Shown: positions 23,970 to 33,108 of the stretch, piece after piece
Layout of the letters: every line of letters starts with the position of its first letter
How positions within the stretch are numbered: the stretch's first letter is position 1
Source: Pseudoalteromonas flavipulchra NCIMB 2033 = ATCC BAA-314
GTDB taxonomy: Bacteria; Pseudomonadota; Gammaproteobacteria; Enterobacterales; Alteromonadaceae
NCBI GenBank assembly: GCA_000814665.1
Contig: JWIH01000017.1
Span: 248,001-312,000 of the forward strand
Direction of reading: 5' to 3'
Length of the DNA: 64,000 nt
Notes under the pieces: generated by a model
Database searches by the model: none
Told to the model about the DNA's origin: nothing
What the model saw: the letters and a program-made list of their open reading frames with translations, nothing else
Position numbers and translations under genes: made by a program

Positions 23970-25418
23970 CTAGCCAAACACGCTAAAAGCAGATTCGTTA
24001 AGCCACAGGTGACATAAAATACTTGCGATATAACCAAGCAAAATCACGGGTGCCCATTTTAAGTGCCCCATAAAAGTATAATAGCCTCTAGCTTGCCCCA
24101 TGAGCGCAACACCTGCCGCCGAGCCAATAGAAAGTAAACTCCCCCCTACCCCAGCCGTAAGCGTGATCAACAACCAATGGCCATGTGACATTTCAGGTTG
24201 CATCGACAGCACCGCAAACATCACAGGAATGTTATCGATGACCGCGGAAATAATCCCTAAGAATACGTTGGCATAGGTTGCAGACCATTCACCATATAAT
24301 ATCTCTGACATTAAACTTAAATAACCGAGAAACCCAAGACCACCAACACACATAACAATACCGTAGAAGAATAATAAGGTATCCCACTCAGCGCGTGAAA
24401 CTTTGCTAAAGACATCAAATGGCACAACACTTCCTAACTTCTCGAGACGCTCTTGATCCCCTTCTCTTTCCGCCATCGCTCGCTTGCGTGCTAACGACCC
24501 AGGCAATGTCATTCTTAGGAAGTAACCAAAAAACTGTAGGTAGCCCAGCCCCATCATCATGCCAAGAACCGGTGGTAAATGCAGCAAGCTGTGTGAAAGC
24601 ACAGCGGTTGCGACAGTCAGTAGGAACAAAGTTAAAATTCTTAAAGCGCCGCGTTTAAGCTCTACTCTTTCGTAAACTGCACTCGGCTTTCTATCCGCCA
24701 CAAAATAACTCATTACGAGTGCAGGTACGATGTAATTGACCAGTGAAGGAACAAATAGCGCTAAAAATTCACTGAAATGTACCATACCGGCTTGCCATAC
24801 CATCAAAGTGGTAATGTCACCAAAGGGACTGAATGCACCGCCAGCATTGGCTGCTATCACGATATTGATACAGCTTAGATTGATAAACTCTTTGTCACCA
24901 TCAGCCACCTTCATCACCACGGCACACATTAGTAAGGCTGTTGTTAGGTTATCTGCAATTGGAGAGATAAAAAAGGATAAGAACCCAGTGATCCAAAATA
25001 GATTCTTATAGCTAAAACCCTTTTGGATCATCCACGCTCGTAGTGCATCAAAAAGGCGGCGCTCCTCTAGCGCGTTGATATAAGTCATCGCAACGAGCAA
25101 GAACAACATCAACTCCGCAAATTCTAACAAATTATGCCGAAACGCATGCTCGGTAACATCGGGTTGTCCCTGATTAACATAATACGCCCCAATCATGAGC
25201 CAAATGATGCCTGCCGCTACAAGCACTGGCTTTGATTTTCGCATATGGAGTTTTTCTTCGAGCATTACAAGTGCGTATGCTAAAACGAAGACAACAATAC
25301 AAACCAAGCCGAGTGTCGAGCTGGTAAGATCTAAGGTGCCTTGAGCCGCCAAGGCTGGTGATGGGATCACGGATATGACCCATGCGCAACAGAATAGCAG
25401 TAGTCCATTGATTTTCAT
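23970..25418 (-). CDS. nhaD: Na+/H+ antiporter NhaD
   Basis: A 482-aa ion transporter superfamily protein with about 12 to 13 membrane segments and a cleavable-looking N terminus (LLLFCCAWVISVIPSPALA). The NhaD signatures ISPIADNLTTALLMC (about 158-172) and NAGGAFSPFGDITTLMVWQAG (about 192-212) contain the acidic and polar residues needed for cation exchange. The protein exports sodium at alkaline pH, a core function in marine and halophilic bacteria. The central cytoplasmic loop (about 305-330) is charged, with MAEREGDQERLEKLG. Monocistronic, convergent with pfkA. Confidence 0.95.
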   Translation of the reverse strand: MKINGLLLFCCAWVISVIPSPALAAQGTLDLTSSTLGLVCIVVFVLAYALVMLEEKLHMRKSKPVLVAAGIIWLMIGAYYVNQGQPDVTEHAFRHNLLEFAELMLFLLVAMTYINALEERRLFDALRAWMIQKGFSYKNLFWITGFLSFFISPIADNLTTALLMCAVVMKVADGDKEFINLSCINIVIAANAGGAFSPFGDITTLMVWQAGMVHFSEFLALFVPSLVNYIVPALVMSYFVADRKPSAVYERVELKRGALRILTLFLLTVATAVLSHSLLHLPPVLGMMMGLGYLQFFGYFLRMTLPGSLARKRAMAEREGDQERLEKLGSVVPFDVFSKVSRAEWDTLLFFYGIVMCVGGLGFLGYLSLMSEILYGEWSATYANVFLGIISAVIDNIPVMFAVLSMQPEMSHGHWLLITLTAGVGGSLLSIGSAAGVALMGQARGYYTFMGHLKWAPVILLGYIASILCHLWLNESAFSVFG

Positions 25419-25564
25419 TTTTTTGCCTATCGATGAGTGCAGAGGGATGGCATTTCAGCCAAACTCACTTTAGCATAGATAAAAAGTAATCAGCATTGGA
25501 CTGAAGTCTAAGGCATCCTGTTTACAGTATTACAAACAGGCCCATACATCAGCAGTAGGTATAT

Positions 25565-26254
25565 ATGCTTCAACTTTCGCAGCAACAACAAATTGAATTA
25601 CAGCAAAAATTGAGCAACGATGGCTTTGCACGGATTGAAAATATTCTAGACGATACAAACGCTCAACAACTACATGAGTGTCTCTGTAACCTAGACTACC
25701 AGCTCGCACTGTTTCATAACGGGGCAGCAAAATCAGTCAAAGACAGTGATATTCTTGCCTTAACACCGCAAGAGCAGCAAGCCTTGCTTGAAGATATACA
25801 TAGCTATGCATCACGTGGGGTTGGTTTTATGTATGGCCGCCACTCCATAGAATCGACGAGCCCTGAGGCTCTGAAAAAACTCTACAATAACCTCAATAGT
25901 AGCGCTGTACAGTCCTGCTTTTCCGCTATCTCTGGACAGAACATAATCCGTACCTCTGCCCAAGCAACACGATTTATTGGTGGTCAGTATTTAACTCGAC
26001 ATAATGACATTGTTGAAGCTGAGGGCCGGGTTTATGCCTATGTACTCAGCCTAAGCAAAAGTTGGCACCCTGACTGGGGCGGGCTACTGCAGTTTTTTGA
26101 ACGTGATGGCACACCCACTAAAAGTTATGCACCTAAGTTCAATTCACTGGTGGTGTTTGATGTAAGTAAAATTCATTCTGTGACTTACGTCGCACCATTT
26201 GCAAAAGCGCCGCGACTTTCTGTAACGGGGTGGTTTAGAACAATAGACACGTAA
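25565..26254 (+). CDS. 2OG-Fe(II) oxygenase, prolyl 4-hydroxylase-like
   Basis: A 229-aa protein with the Fe(II)/2-oxoglutarate dioxygenase core. The metal ligands are H and D in LTRHNDIVEAEGR (about 141-143) and the distal H in VFDVSKIHSVTYV (about 201). 2OG is bound by R in PRLSVTGWFR (about 216). WGGLLQFFE near 174-182 is typical of the P4Hc/SM-20 group. Relatives hydroxylate prolyl residues, for instance in ribosomal protein or EF-Tu; the substrate here is not known. The stop codon lies inside the stem of a hairpin terminator (26236-26278), an unusual arrangement. Confidence 0.88.
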   Translation: MLQLSQQQQIELQQKLSNDGFARIENILDDTNAQQLHECLCNLDYQLALFHNGAAKSVKDSDILALTPQEQQALLEDIHSYASRGVGFMYGRHSIESTSPEALKKLYNNLNSSAVQSCFSAISGQNIIRTSAQATRFIGGQYLTRHNDIVEAEGRVYAYVLSLSKSWHPDWGGLLQFFERDGTPTKSYAPKFNSLVVFDVSKIHSVTYVAPFAKAPRLSVTGWFRTIDT

Positions 26255-26278
26255 GCTCAACCCGTGTCTATTGTTCTA
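26236..26278. terminator. Terminator stem overlapping the oxygenase stop codon
   Basis: A perfect 16-bp inverted repeat TAGAACAATAGACACG / CGTGTCTATTGTTCTA with an 11-base loop. The left arm is part of the oxygenase coding sequence and the loop contains its stop codon. It separates convergent genes. Confidence 0.75.
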
Positions 26279-26291
26279 GGTGTCTATTTTA

Positions 26292-27227
26292 TTAATATTT
26301 TTCGCTTATCTTTTCAATGGTTAAGATCAGCGCAAGGCCTGCAATGGCAAGCGCAATACATGCCAGCGTATTTGGGTCTTGACCGTATAGCGTACTATAT
26401 TGCGCTGGCAAAATATTGGCCTGACTCAATGGCTTTTCGATACCACTGGAATTCACGTAAGTCGTAAGCACTTGTTTCCAAGGCCACAATAAATTAAGCG
26501 AGCCAAGTAAAAAGCCAGCTAGTAGCGAAAACGTTACTTGTTGATAGTGCGCCAATAGCCAGCTGAGTAGGCGCGAAAACGACATTAACCCCACAATACA
26601 ACCTAGTAAGAATAGACTCACTAAGCCAAGTTCAAGCTGGTTCACCGCACTGAGTACATGGCCATACATACCCAATAACAGTAGAATAAAGCTCCCTGAG
26701 ATCCCAGGTAAGATCATCGCGCAAATGGCAATAGCACCGGAGATAAAAAACATCCAATGAGATGCTTGTGCTTCAGCTGGTGAAAGGGAAGTAATAGCAA
26801 AGGCCACGACAGCACCAACTGCGCAGGCAATAATATTTTGGCCGTTCCAATGAGAGACCTGTTTTGCAACATAAATAAAAGAAGCGACGATAAGACCAAA
26901 GAAAAATGACCATACCAGTGTTTGGTGTGCTTCCAATAAATAAGTGATCACCTTCGCCAAAGACGCTGCACTGATGAGCAAACCAGAAAATACCGCCAGT
27001 AAAAAGCTACCATCAATGTACTGCCAAGTTGCTTTTAGGCCGTCACGGCGCAGTGTACTCAAAGCCTGTAAGTTCACACTTTTAATGGCATTTAAAAAAC
27101 GTGCATAGATACCGGTAATAAAAGCAATGGTGCCGCCGGAAACGCCAGGGACAACATCCGCAGCCCCCATTCCGGCACCTTTTAAAAACATAAAGAGATA
27201 GTCTCGTTTGCTATCTTTATACTGCAC
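26292..27227 (-). CDS. DUF368 polyprenyl-phosphate translocase (PopT family)
   Basis: A 311-aa membrane protein with 8 to 10 hydrophobic segments and the DUF368 signature GAGMGAADVVPGVSGGTIAFITGIYARF (about residues 14-41), repeated in a related form at AICAMILPGISGSFILLLLGMY (about 160-181). Two such inverted half-sites are typical of the family. DUF368 proteins (PopT) have been shown to recycle undecaprenyl phosphate across the inner membrane, complementing DedA proteins, especially under alkaline conditions. In a sea-water bacterium this fits the adjacent sodium/proton antiporter gene. The family assignment is strong; transport is from family knowledge. Confidence 0.92.
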   Translation of the reverse strand: MQYKDSKRDYLFMFLKGAGMGAADVVPGVSGGTIAFITGIYARFLNAIKSVNLQALSTLRRDGLKATWQYIDGSFLLAVFSGLLISAASLAKVITYLLEAHQTLVWSFFFGLIVASFIYVAKQVSHWNGQNIIACAVGAVVAFAITSLSPAEAQASHWMFFISGAIAICAMILPGISGSFILLLLGMYGHVLSAVNQLELGLVSLFLLGCIVGLMSFSRLLSWLLAHYQQVTFSLLAGFLLGSLNLLWPWKQVLTTYVNSSGIEKPLSQANILPAQYSTLYGQDPNTLACIALAIAGLALILTIEKISEKY

Positions 27228-27347
27228 AAATTTCTCCTTTCATTTCCACTGCCGAGCAGTTTAACTTAAAACGCTAAAAAATAGCGACAGCTAAAGCTTT
27301 CGCTTAACTGGTCGATAACCAATTATGATATTTTACGCGCTTGTACC

Positions 27348-28193
27348 ATGATCATCAGAACGCTTTTATTACTTGTTACGGCTTTACCCGCGACGACTTT
27401 TGCAGCAGAACATATTGATGCAGCACCGCTTGGTTCTCTTTATCAGCAAGACGCTAATCGCTTCTACGAGCCATCGCAACTGATAAAGCTGGAAAGCGAA
27501 AACAAAAGCTTTTATGTATTTCATCAAGAATATATGGCAGCTGCTCGTGAAGGCATCGTGATCTTATTACCAGACATGCAAACTCCGCCCCTCAATAACA
27601 GCGGCATAAGCTTTCTTGCAAAACGCTTAAGCGATGATGGCTACGACACCTATACCCTTACTCCGCCAGACCTTTCTTATGCACCGAGTCTACTAGAGCA
27701 AGACATCGCGCTCCCCGATGCTGAAAAACCGGCTCAGCAAACGCTTGCCCCCATTTCAGAATCTAATCTCGACGAATATAAAATGGCCTTGATCAGCCGC
27801 TTTGAGGTGCTTTATAACACCCTGTCCATGACTCAAACAGAAAAGTTGGTGGTTGTCGCATTTGGTAATAGCGCAGGTTTATTCGGTGAGCACTTAGCCA
27901 CCCTACCCAATCTACGTATCGATGCCTTTGCCGTTGTAAGCCCACAACTACCTAATGCAACGCGGCAAAAGCACTTGGCATCCAACCTTTCTTTGATAAG
28001 CCCTGCTTTACTGGATGTTTACTACAGTTTTGACAATCCTATTGTGGTCGACAATACGCCAGACAGAGCCCGCTGGGCGAGAAAAAACAGTAAATTTGAT
28101 TATCGCCAACGGGAGCTTTTTGGAGAAAAAACCGATCCACTCCAACATCAAAGGCTCAGAAAGGAGTTACTCGGTTTTTTACGCGTCTTATAG
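27348..28193 (+). CDS. DUF3530-family periplasmic alpha/beta-hydrolase-like protein
   Basis: A 281-aa exported protein (signal peptide MIIRTLLLLVTALPATTFA, residues 1-19) of the DUF3530 family. Family features are GIVILLPDMQTPPLNNSGISFLAKRLSDDGY (about 68-98), an alpha/beta-hydrolase-type strand-turn, and VVAFGNSAGLFGEHL (about 164-178), where GNSAG stands at the nucleophile elbow. The C-terminal part has RARWARKNSKFDYRQREL. A complete Ser-His-Asp triad is not evident, so catalysis is uncertain. It ends 9 bases from the convergent djlA stop. Confidence 0.85.
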   Translation: MIIRTLLLLVTALPATTFAAEHIDAAPLGSLYQQDANRFYEPSQLIKLESENKSFYVFHQEYMAAAREGIVILLPDMQTPPLNNSGISFLAKRLSDDGYDTYTLTPPDLSYAPSLLEQDIALPDAEKPAQQTLAPISESNLDEYKMALISRFEVLYNTLSMTQTEKLVVVAFGNSAGLFGEHLATLPNLRIDAFAVVSPQLPNATRQKHLASNLSLISPALLDVYYSFDNPIVVDNTPDRARWARKNSKFDYRQRELFGEKTDPLQHQRLRKELLGFLRVL

Positions 28194-28202
28194 TGTTTCA
28201 AG

Positions 28203-29048
28203 TTAGCTCTTTTTTAAATATTCATAGGCAGACTGAATATCTTGGCTTTTGCGCTTTGCCACTTCCATCATATGCTTAGGTAATCCCTGAGACACCAATT
28301 TGTCAGGGTGATGCTGCGACATTAGTTTGCGGTAAGCTTTTTTGATTTCACGCTCATTCGCCCCTTCACTCAATCCCAGTACAGCCAATGCTTTAGCACG
28401 GTTTAAACCGTTATCTTGTGATGCTGGTTGACGGCCGCCCTGTTGCTGGTGTTGATGTTGCGATCTCCCCGACGCCTGAGAGCGACGAAACTCAAATTCT
28501 GCTTGGTAGCGCTTTAGCAGGAACAAAAAGTGTGTTTCTGCGAAACCTAAATACTTGCTCACCTGTTTAAGTAAGGCCTTCTCCGCATCAGACACATGAC
28601 CATCACAAAATGCCATTTGAATTTGAATCTCTAAAAACAGCTGCCTCAAGTCATAGCGTCTAGCAAAAGCTTCTTTAAAATCGGTAACCGCTTCTTTTAT
28701 CGAAAAGTCGCTGCTTTTTCCCGCAGTAAACGCATGTTGCGCTTCTTTTCGCTCTTCACCCTGCAAGCCCATTTCGCTCATAAACGCAGACGCAGCTTGA
28801 ATGTGGATTTCACTGACTCGACCATTAGACTTGGCGATATGTCCCATCACAGAAAAACAGCTGGAAAAGAACAAGGCTTGGCGCTCATGCAGATCTTCAC
28901 CTTTCATGAAACCTTGAAAGCCACCGACTTTATCAAAATCCTGACGCAAACTTTTATCAAATAAATGGCCGAGATAAAAACCTAAAATAGCGCCTAACCA
29001 ACGACCAAATAAAAAGCCGAAAATTGTGCCTAATAATTTACCCCACAT
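28203..29048 (-). CDS. djlA: Membrane-anchored co-chaperone DjlA
   Basis: A 281-aa DnaJ-like protein. An N-terminal membrane segment with glycine pattern (KLLGTIFGFLFGRWLGAILGFYLGHLFD, residues 4-31) is followed by a TerB-like helical domain (about 60-180), a Gln/Ser-rich linker (SGRSQHQHQQQGGRQ, about 194-208) and a C-terminal J domain (about 215-281) with HHPDK carrying the HPD motif near 250. DjlA stimulates DnaK at the inner membrane and in E. coli influences capsule and stress signalling. The start overlaps the 3' end of murU by 11 bases, so it belongs to the amgK-murU-djlA operon. Confidence 0.95.
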   Translation of the reverse strand: MWGKLLGTIFGFLFGRWLGAILGFYLGHLFDKSLRQDFDKVGGFQGFMKGEDLHERQALFFSSCFSVMGHIAKSNGRVSEIHIQAASAFMSEMGLQGEERKEAQHAFTAGKSSDFSIKEAVTDFKEAFARRYDLRQLFLEIQIQMAFCDGHVSDAEKALLKQVSKYLGFAETHFLFLLKRYQAEFEFRRSQASGRSQHQHQQQGGRQPASQDNGLNRAKALAVLGLSEGANEREIKKAYRKLMSQHHPDKLVSQGLPKHMMEVAKRKSQDIQSAYEYLKKS

Positions 29049-29730
29049 CGCTATACCCTAACTTTTCGTTGATCATTTTTAGTCGCTCTGGCGTGCCAAT
29101 GTCGTCCCATGCGCCCAAATACAGTTCAGTAGAAACTTTATGCTGCTCAAGCCCACTGCGCAGCAACGGCCCTAGCTTTATAAAGCCAGCCCCAAGCTCG
29201 GCAAAAAAACTTTGGTGATATTTACCAATGCCGGACAAGGTATACTTTTGCTGATTGAGCGGCTGATGGGCAAGGCAAAAATCGCCTTCAGGATTATGCT
29301 TGGGATTTTCTACCAACACAATGTGCGCCTCGCAATGGCCCTCAGCTATGCTGCCGAGCTGTAACTGCATTAGGCTGCTGACATCATAGTCCGTAAAAAT
29401 ATCGCCATTGAGTACAATAAAGCTGTCATCCTGTTCACATAACATCGGCAATGCTTGAATTATTCCACCTGCAGTTTCTAATCCGCCTTCAGGCTCATCG
29501 CTGTACTCAATATTGACACCGAAGTGAATGCCATTGCCGAAATAGTCTTTTATCACCTGACCTTGCCATGCAAGATTTATCACAATATCGCAGATCCCAG
29601 CCGCTTTTAAACGCTCGATATGATGCTCAAGTAGTGGTTTTCCTGCGACGTTAAGCATAGGTTTTGGTTGGTTCGCGGTCAGTGGCATCATGCGTTTACC
29701 ACGACCAGCAGATAAAATTATCGCTTTCAT
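29038..29730 (-). CDS. murU: N-acetylmuramate 1-phosphate uridylyltransferase MurU
   Basis: A 230-aa nucleotidyltransferase (Rossmann-type). The nucleotide-binding motif AIILSAGRGKRMMPLTANQPKPML (about 3-26) and FIVLNGDIFTDYD (about 103-115) match the family. MurU makes UDP-MurNAc from MurNAc 1-phosphate, bypassing de novo synthesis and the fosfomycin target MurA. The directly upstream gene is its partner AmgK, 9 bases away, which makes the recycling assignment firm. It overlaps djlA downstream. Confidence 0.93.
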   Translation of the reverse strand: MKAIILSAGRGKRMMPLTANQPKPMLNVAGKPLLEHHIERLKAAGICDIVINLAWQGQVIKDYFGNGIHFGVNIEYSDEPEGGLETAGGIIQALPMLCEQDDSFIVLNGDIFTDYDVSSLMQLQLGSIAEGHCEAHIVLVENPKHNPEGDFCLAHQPLNQQKYTLSGIGKYHQSFFAELGAGFIKLGPLLRSGLEQHKVSTELYLGAWDDIGTPERLKMINEKLGYSDVG

Positions 29731-29738
29731 TGTTACTT

Positions 29739-30734
29739 CTATTTAGTGCCTAATTTGGCCTGCGCTTGAGGCATTATGTCATTCTCCAGCCAGCTTGCAA
29801 GCCACTGAAATTCTTTATACTTATTCGCCACTTCAACAAGATAGCGTAAGGTTGGCAAAATATTTTCTAAGTACCCGCCTTTGCCGTCTCGCTGCAATAG
29901 GCGAGTAAAAATCCCGGCAGCTTTAAGGTGCCTTTGCATCCCCGTTAAGTCAAAGTAATGTTGGTAGGTGCTAAAATCCATATCGCCTAATAAATTTGCC
30001 GCTTTTAAGCAATCAAAGCTATGTTGCTGAAGCTCAGTAAACTCATGTGCATCAAGGCGAGTATAACAATCCCGCAACAAAGAAACCGCATCATAGGTGA
30101 CAGGTCCTTGTACCGCATCCTGATAATCAATGAGATACCACTGAGACTGATGACATATCAGGTTGCGACTATGAAAGTCTCGATGCATCGTAACCTGCGG
30201 CTGGCAAGTCATCGCATCAACGAGTTTCAACTTCACATTATGCCACTGCACTTGTTGATATTCGGTGGGTGTTAAACCAAGCCATTTTGTTACAAGCCAC
30301 TCGTAAAAGATATTAAGTTCCATATCAACGAAATCAGCATCATAGGGCTTCATCCATTCACTCTTTGGTGTTTTGGCTATTTCTGGAATAAGCGCTATCA
30401 GCGCACGATAGTCCTCTAGCCGAGAAGGCAATGCCAACCTATCGGCCAAATGCTCAGAACCCAAGTCTTGTAACAGTAACAGCCCTTGCTCTTCATTACT
30501 CGCAAGGATTTGTGGCACATTGAGGCCTTGCTCTGCAAACACCGTATTTAAACCGATAAAAGGGGCATTATCGAGTTTATCGACTGGTGTTTCCATTAAG
30601 ATCCACGACATCGTTTGTCGCTTGACGCGATAATAACGGCGGAAACTGGCATCCGAGGTGATAGCCTCACACGTAAAATCGTCGCTATGTATTGCTTGCT
30701 GTATAAACTCGACGCGCTGGTTTTGACTATTCAT
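29739..30734 (-). CDS. amgK: Anomeric MurNAc/GlcNAc kinase AmgK
   Basis: A 331-aa kinase of the aminoglycoside phosphotransferase fold. LLLQDLGSEHLADRL (about 86-100), the catalytic loop MHRDFHSRNLICH (about 189-201) and the metal-binding IDYQDAVQGPVTYDAVSLLRD (about 208-228) are all present. AmgK phosphorylates the anomeric carbon of MurNAc recovered from cell-wall turnover, feeding MurU. The gene heads a minus-strand operon amgK-murU-djlA and diverges from lptD, an arrangement shared with pseudomonads. Confidence 0.93.
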   Translation of the reverse strand: MNSQNQRVEFIQQAIHSDDFTCEAITSDASFRRYYRVKRQTMSWILMETPVDKLDNAPFIGLNTVFAEQGLNVPQILASNEEQGLLLLQDLGSEHLADRLALPSRLEDYRALIALIPEIAKTPKSEWMKPYDADFVDMELNIFYEWLVTKWLGLTPTEYQQVQWHNVKLKLVDAMTCQPQVTMHRDFHSRNLICHQSQWYLIDYQDAVQGPVTYDAVSLLRDCYTRLDAHEFTELQQHSFDCLKAANLLGDMDFSTYQHYFDLTGMQRHLKAAGIFTRLLQRDGKGGYLENILPTLRYLVEVANKYKEFQWLASWLENDIMPQAQAKLGTK

Positions 30735-30846
30735 GGATTAACTATTACACCTTCTACTTGTAAATATTTAAATGCTACTGTATTTCCGACAGTTTTCATT
30801 TATCATGATGAGCTTATTATTAAATGCTCAGCTAATAGGTTATTAA

Positions 30847-33093
30847 ATGCGCAAAATTTGGGGCTTGGCTGTATTATCCGCGATTCACTCTACAGCTTTT
30901 GCTAATACGAACATTGTCGCCGCACAATGTAAAGACTATATGCAGCCAGAAAACTGGAAGCCGTTAGCCTCGCTGCCCAAAAATGCCATTGATATCGTTG
31001 CCGATGACTTAGAACTACAAGGTACTGATAGCGCTGAGTTTTCGGGTAATGTGGTGATTAACACTGAAACCATGAGCTTAGAAGCTAGACGTGCGCTAAT
31101 CGATAAAAAAGAAGGCCTGCTCAGCGCTTCTGGACCACTACTCTATCGTGACCAATTTACCAAAGTTCACAGCAATGGGCTATTCGCGGATTTAAATGCT
31201 AACACCGTGAGCTTGCTTGGTGCTGAATATGAATTAACAGACCAGCAGGGCCGCGGTGGTGCAGAGAAATTGCATGCCTCTGGCAGCAAAATTTCACTCG
31301 ACAACTCCAGCTTTACCACGTGTCCTGCTGATGACCCATTTTGGAGTATCGAGGCAAGCAGCATTGTACTTTCTCGAGAAGACGGTTGGGGTGAGACCTA
31401 TAATACGGTGTTCAAAATTATGGACACGCCCATTATCTATTTACCCTATTTTACATTTCCAATCGACGATAGACGAAAATCTGGCCTGCTGACGCCGACA
31501 ATTTCCAGCTCAAATAAATTTGGCTTGGAGCTGATCACCCCTTATTATCTCAATCTAGCCCCCAACTACGACGCGACCTTAACGCCAAGATATATGGCCA
31601 ATAAAGGATTTCAGCTTATTACCGAGTTCAGGTATTTAACTGAACAACATCAAGGTAAAATTGGGGTGGAATATCTCAGTAAGGATGATTCCGAGCCGCA
31701 GCTAGACGATCGCTATCTTGTGCATTGGCAACAAAAAAGCTATTTAAGTGATAAATGGCGCGCATTTGTTGATGTCACAAATGTCAGTGACGATAACTAT
31801 CTCACTGACTTAACATCCGAATACGCCAATGAAACTGACACTCAGTTATATCGCACCGGCAGTCTAAGTTACCTTGGTGAAGACTGGTTAGTCGACTTAA
31901 AGTTGCAAGATTTTGAAGTGTTGGGCGATCACAGAGAATCCTACACTGCACTACCGCAAATTAGCTTCCGTACACGTGACAGTTATGAACTTGTCGGCCT
32001 TGATTGGGACTTTGAAGGTGAGTTTGCCTATTTTCAAAATGATGCTTTGCCAATCTCAGAGGCGTCGCGATTACACCTAGAACCTCGCGTGTCTTTTTCA
32101 CGCAGCGACTACGCTTGGTCATTTACTTCAGAAGCACGCCTACTTCACACGCGTTATGAACAAAATATCGATGTGCCTGATACAGAGTATGAGGAGTCTG
32201 TCACGCGTACATTGCCAAGTTTACGGGTACATGGACAACTGAATTTTGAACGCAGTACCGAGTTCTTTTTTGAACAAGGTACACAAACGCTTGAGCCACA
32301 AATTCAGTACCTTTACACACCACACAGAGAGCAAAGCCAAATTGGCTGGTACGATACGGCTAAGTTACAAGATGACTTTATTGGTCTGTTTAGAGCACGC
32401 CGTTACTCAGGTTATGACCGTATTGCAGAAGCCAATCAATTCACCGTGGGTGCAACCACGCGTGTATTCGATAGCAGTAATGTCGAACGCTTTAACTTCA
32501 GTGCAGGTCAGATCATTTATCTTGAGTCATCTGTAAAGCCTTCTGAACAGCTATTTACTGATGATACCAACTATAATGCACTATTTGCCGCTGAATCCAT
32601 GTTACATTGGCATAAGCGCTGGTACCTCTCAGGTGGGGTGCAATACGATGTGGATAGCAAAGAGTTAGTGCAGTCTCACTTTACCTTGGACTATAAAGGA
32701 GACGACAAGCAGTTAGTGCAATTGAACCATCGTTATGTTAATGATGTCTCAGACTATGAAATTGACCAAGTCGGTCTCTTTACAAGTTTACCAATTGACG
32801 ATAACTGGCAATTTGTAGCAAGCTATCACCGAGATATGACGGCAAATAGAAGTGTTGAATCCTTTGTTGGTGTTCAATACCAGTCTTGTTGTTGGGCTAT
32901 TCAGGTGACTGCGAATCGTCAAATTGAAACAAACTTAAACCAAACACTTACAAATGATGAAGCAGTGTTTGATTCTGGCTTCAGCCTGAAATTTGTCCTT
33001 ACAGGGCTTGGAAGCCAAAGCAGTGGTGATGCGAGTAAACTCCTTCAACAGGGTATTTTTGGTTACCGTAGACCGTATTTTTTGAATAAATAG
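30847..33093 (+). CDS. lptD: LPS-assembly outer membrane protein LptD
   Basis: A 748-aa outer membrane protein that inserts lipopolysaccharide with LptE. A signal peptide (residues 1-19, ending STAFA) precedes an OstA jellyroll (about 45-175, IVADDLELQGTDSAEFSGNV) and a large beta-barrel (about 200-748). The four structural cysteines are present: Cys 28 (AAQCKDYM), Cys 159 (FTTCPADDP) and the adjacent pair about 681-682 in QYQSCCWAI, which form the disulfides that gate LptD maturation. It leads the operon lptD-surA-pdxA-rsmA-apaG; SurA, encoded 16 bases downstream, is its periplasmic chaperone. Confidence 0.97.
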   Translation: MRKIWGLAVLSAIHSTAFANTNIVAAQCKDYMQPENWKPLASLPKNAIDIVADDLELQGTDSAEFSGNVVINTETMSLEARRALIDKKEGLLSASGPLLYRDQFTKVHSNGLFADLNANTVSLLGAEYELTDQQGRGGAEKLHASGSKISLDNSSFTTCPADDPFWSIEASSIVLSREDGWGETYNTVFKIMDTPIIYLPYFTFPIDDRRKSGLLTPTISSSNKFGLELITPYYLNLAPNYDATLTPRYMANKGFQLITEFRYLTEQHQGKIGVEYLSKDDSEPQLDDRYLVHWQQKSYLSDKWRAFVDVTNVSDDNYLTDLTSEYANETDTQLYRTGSLSYLGEDWLVDLKLQDFEVLGDHRESYTALPQISFRTRDSYELVGLDWDFEGEFAYFQNDALPISEASRLHLEPRVSFSRSDYAWSFTSEARLLHTRYEQNIDVPDTEYEESVTRTLPSLRVHGQLNFERSTEFFFEQGTQTLEPQIQYLYTPHREQSQIGWYDTAKLQDDFIGLFRARRYSGYDRIAEANQFTVGATTRVFDSSNVERFNFSAGQIIYLESSVKPSEQLFTDDTNYNALFAAESMLHWHKRWYLSGGVQYDVDSKELVQSHFTLDYKGDDKQLVQLNHRYVNDVSDYEIDQVGLFTSLPIDDNWQFVASYHRDMTANRSVESFVGVQYQSCCWAIQVTANRQIETNLNQTLTNDEAVFDSGFSLKFVLTGLGSQSSGDASKLLQQGIFGYRRPYFLNK

Positions 33094-33108
33094 AATTTAG
33101 AAAGCCGT

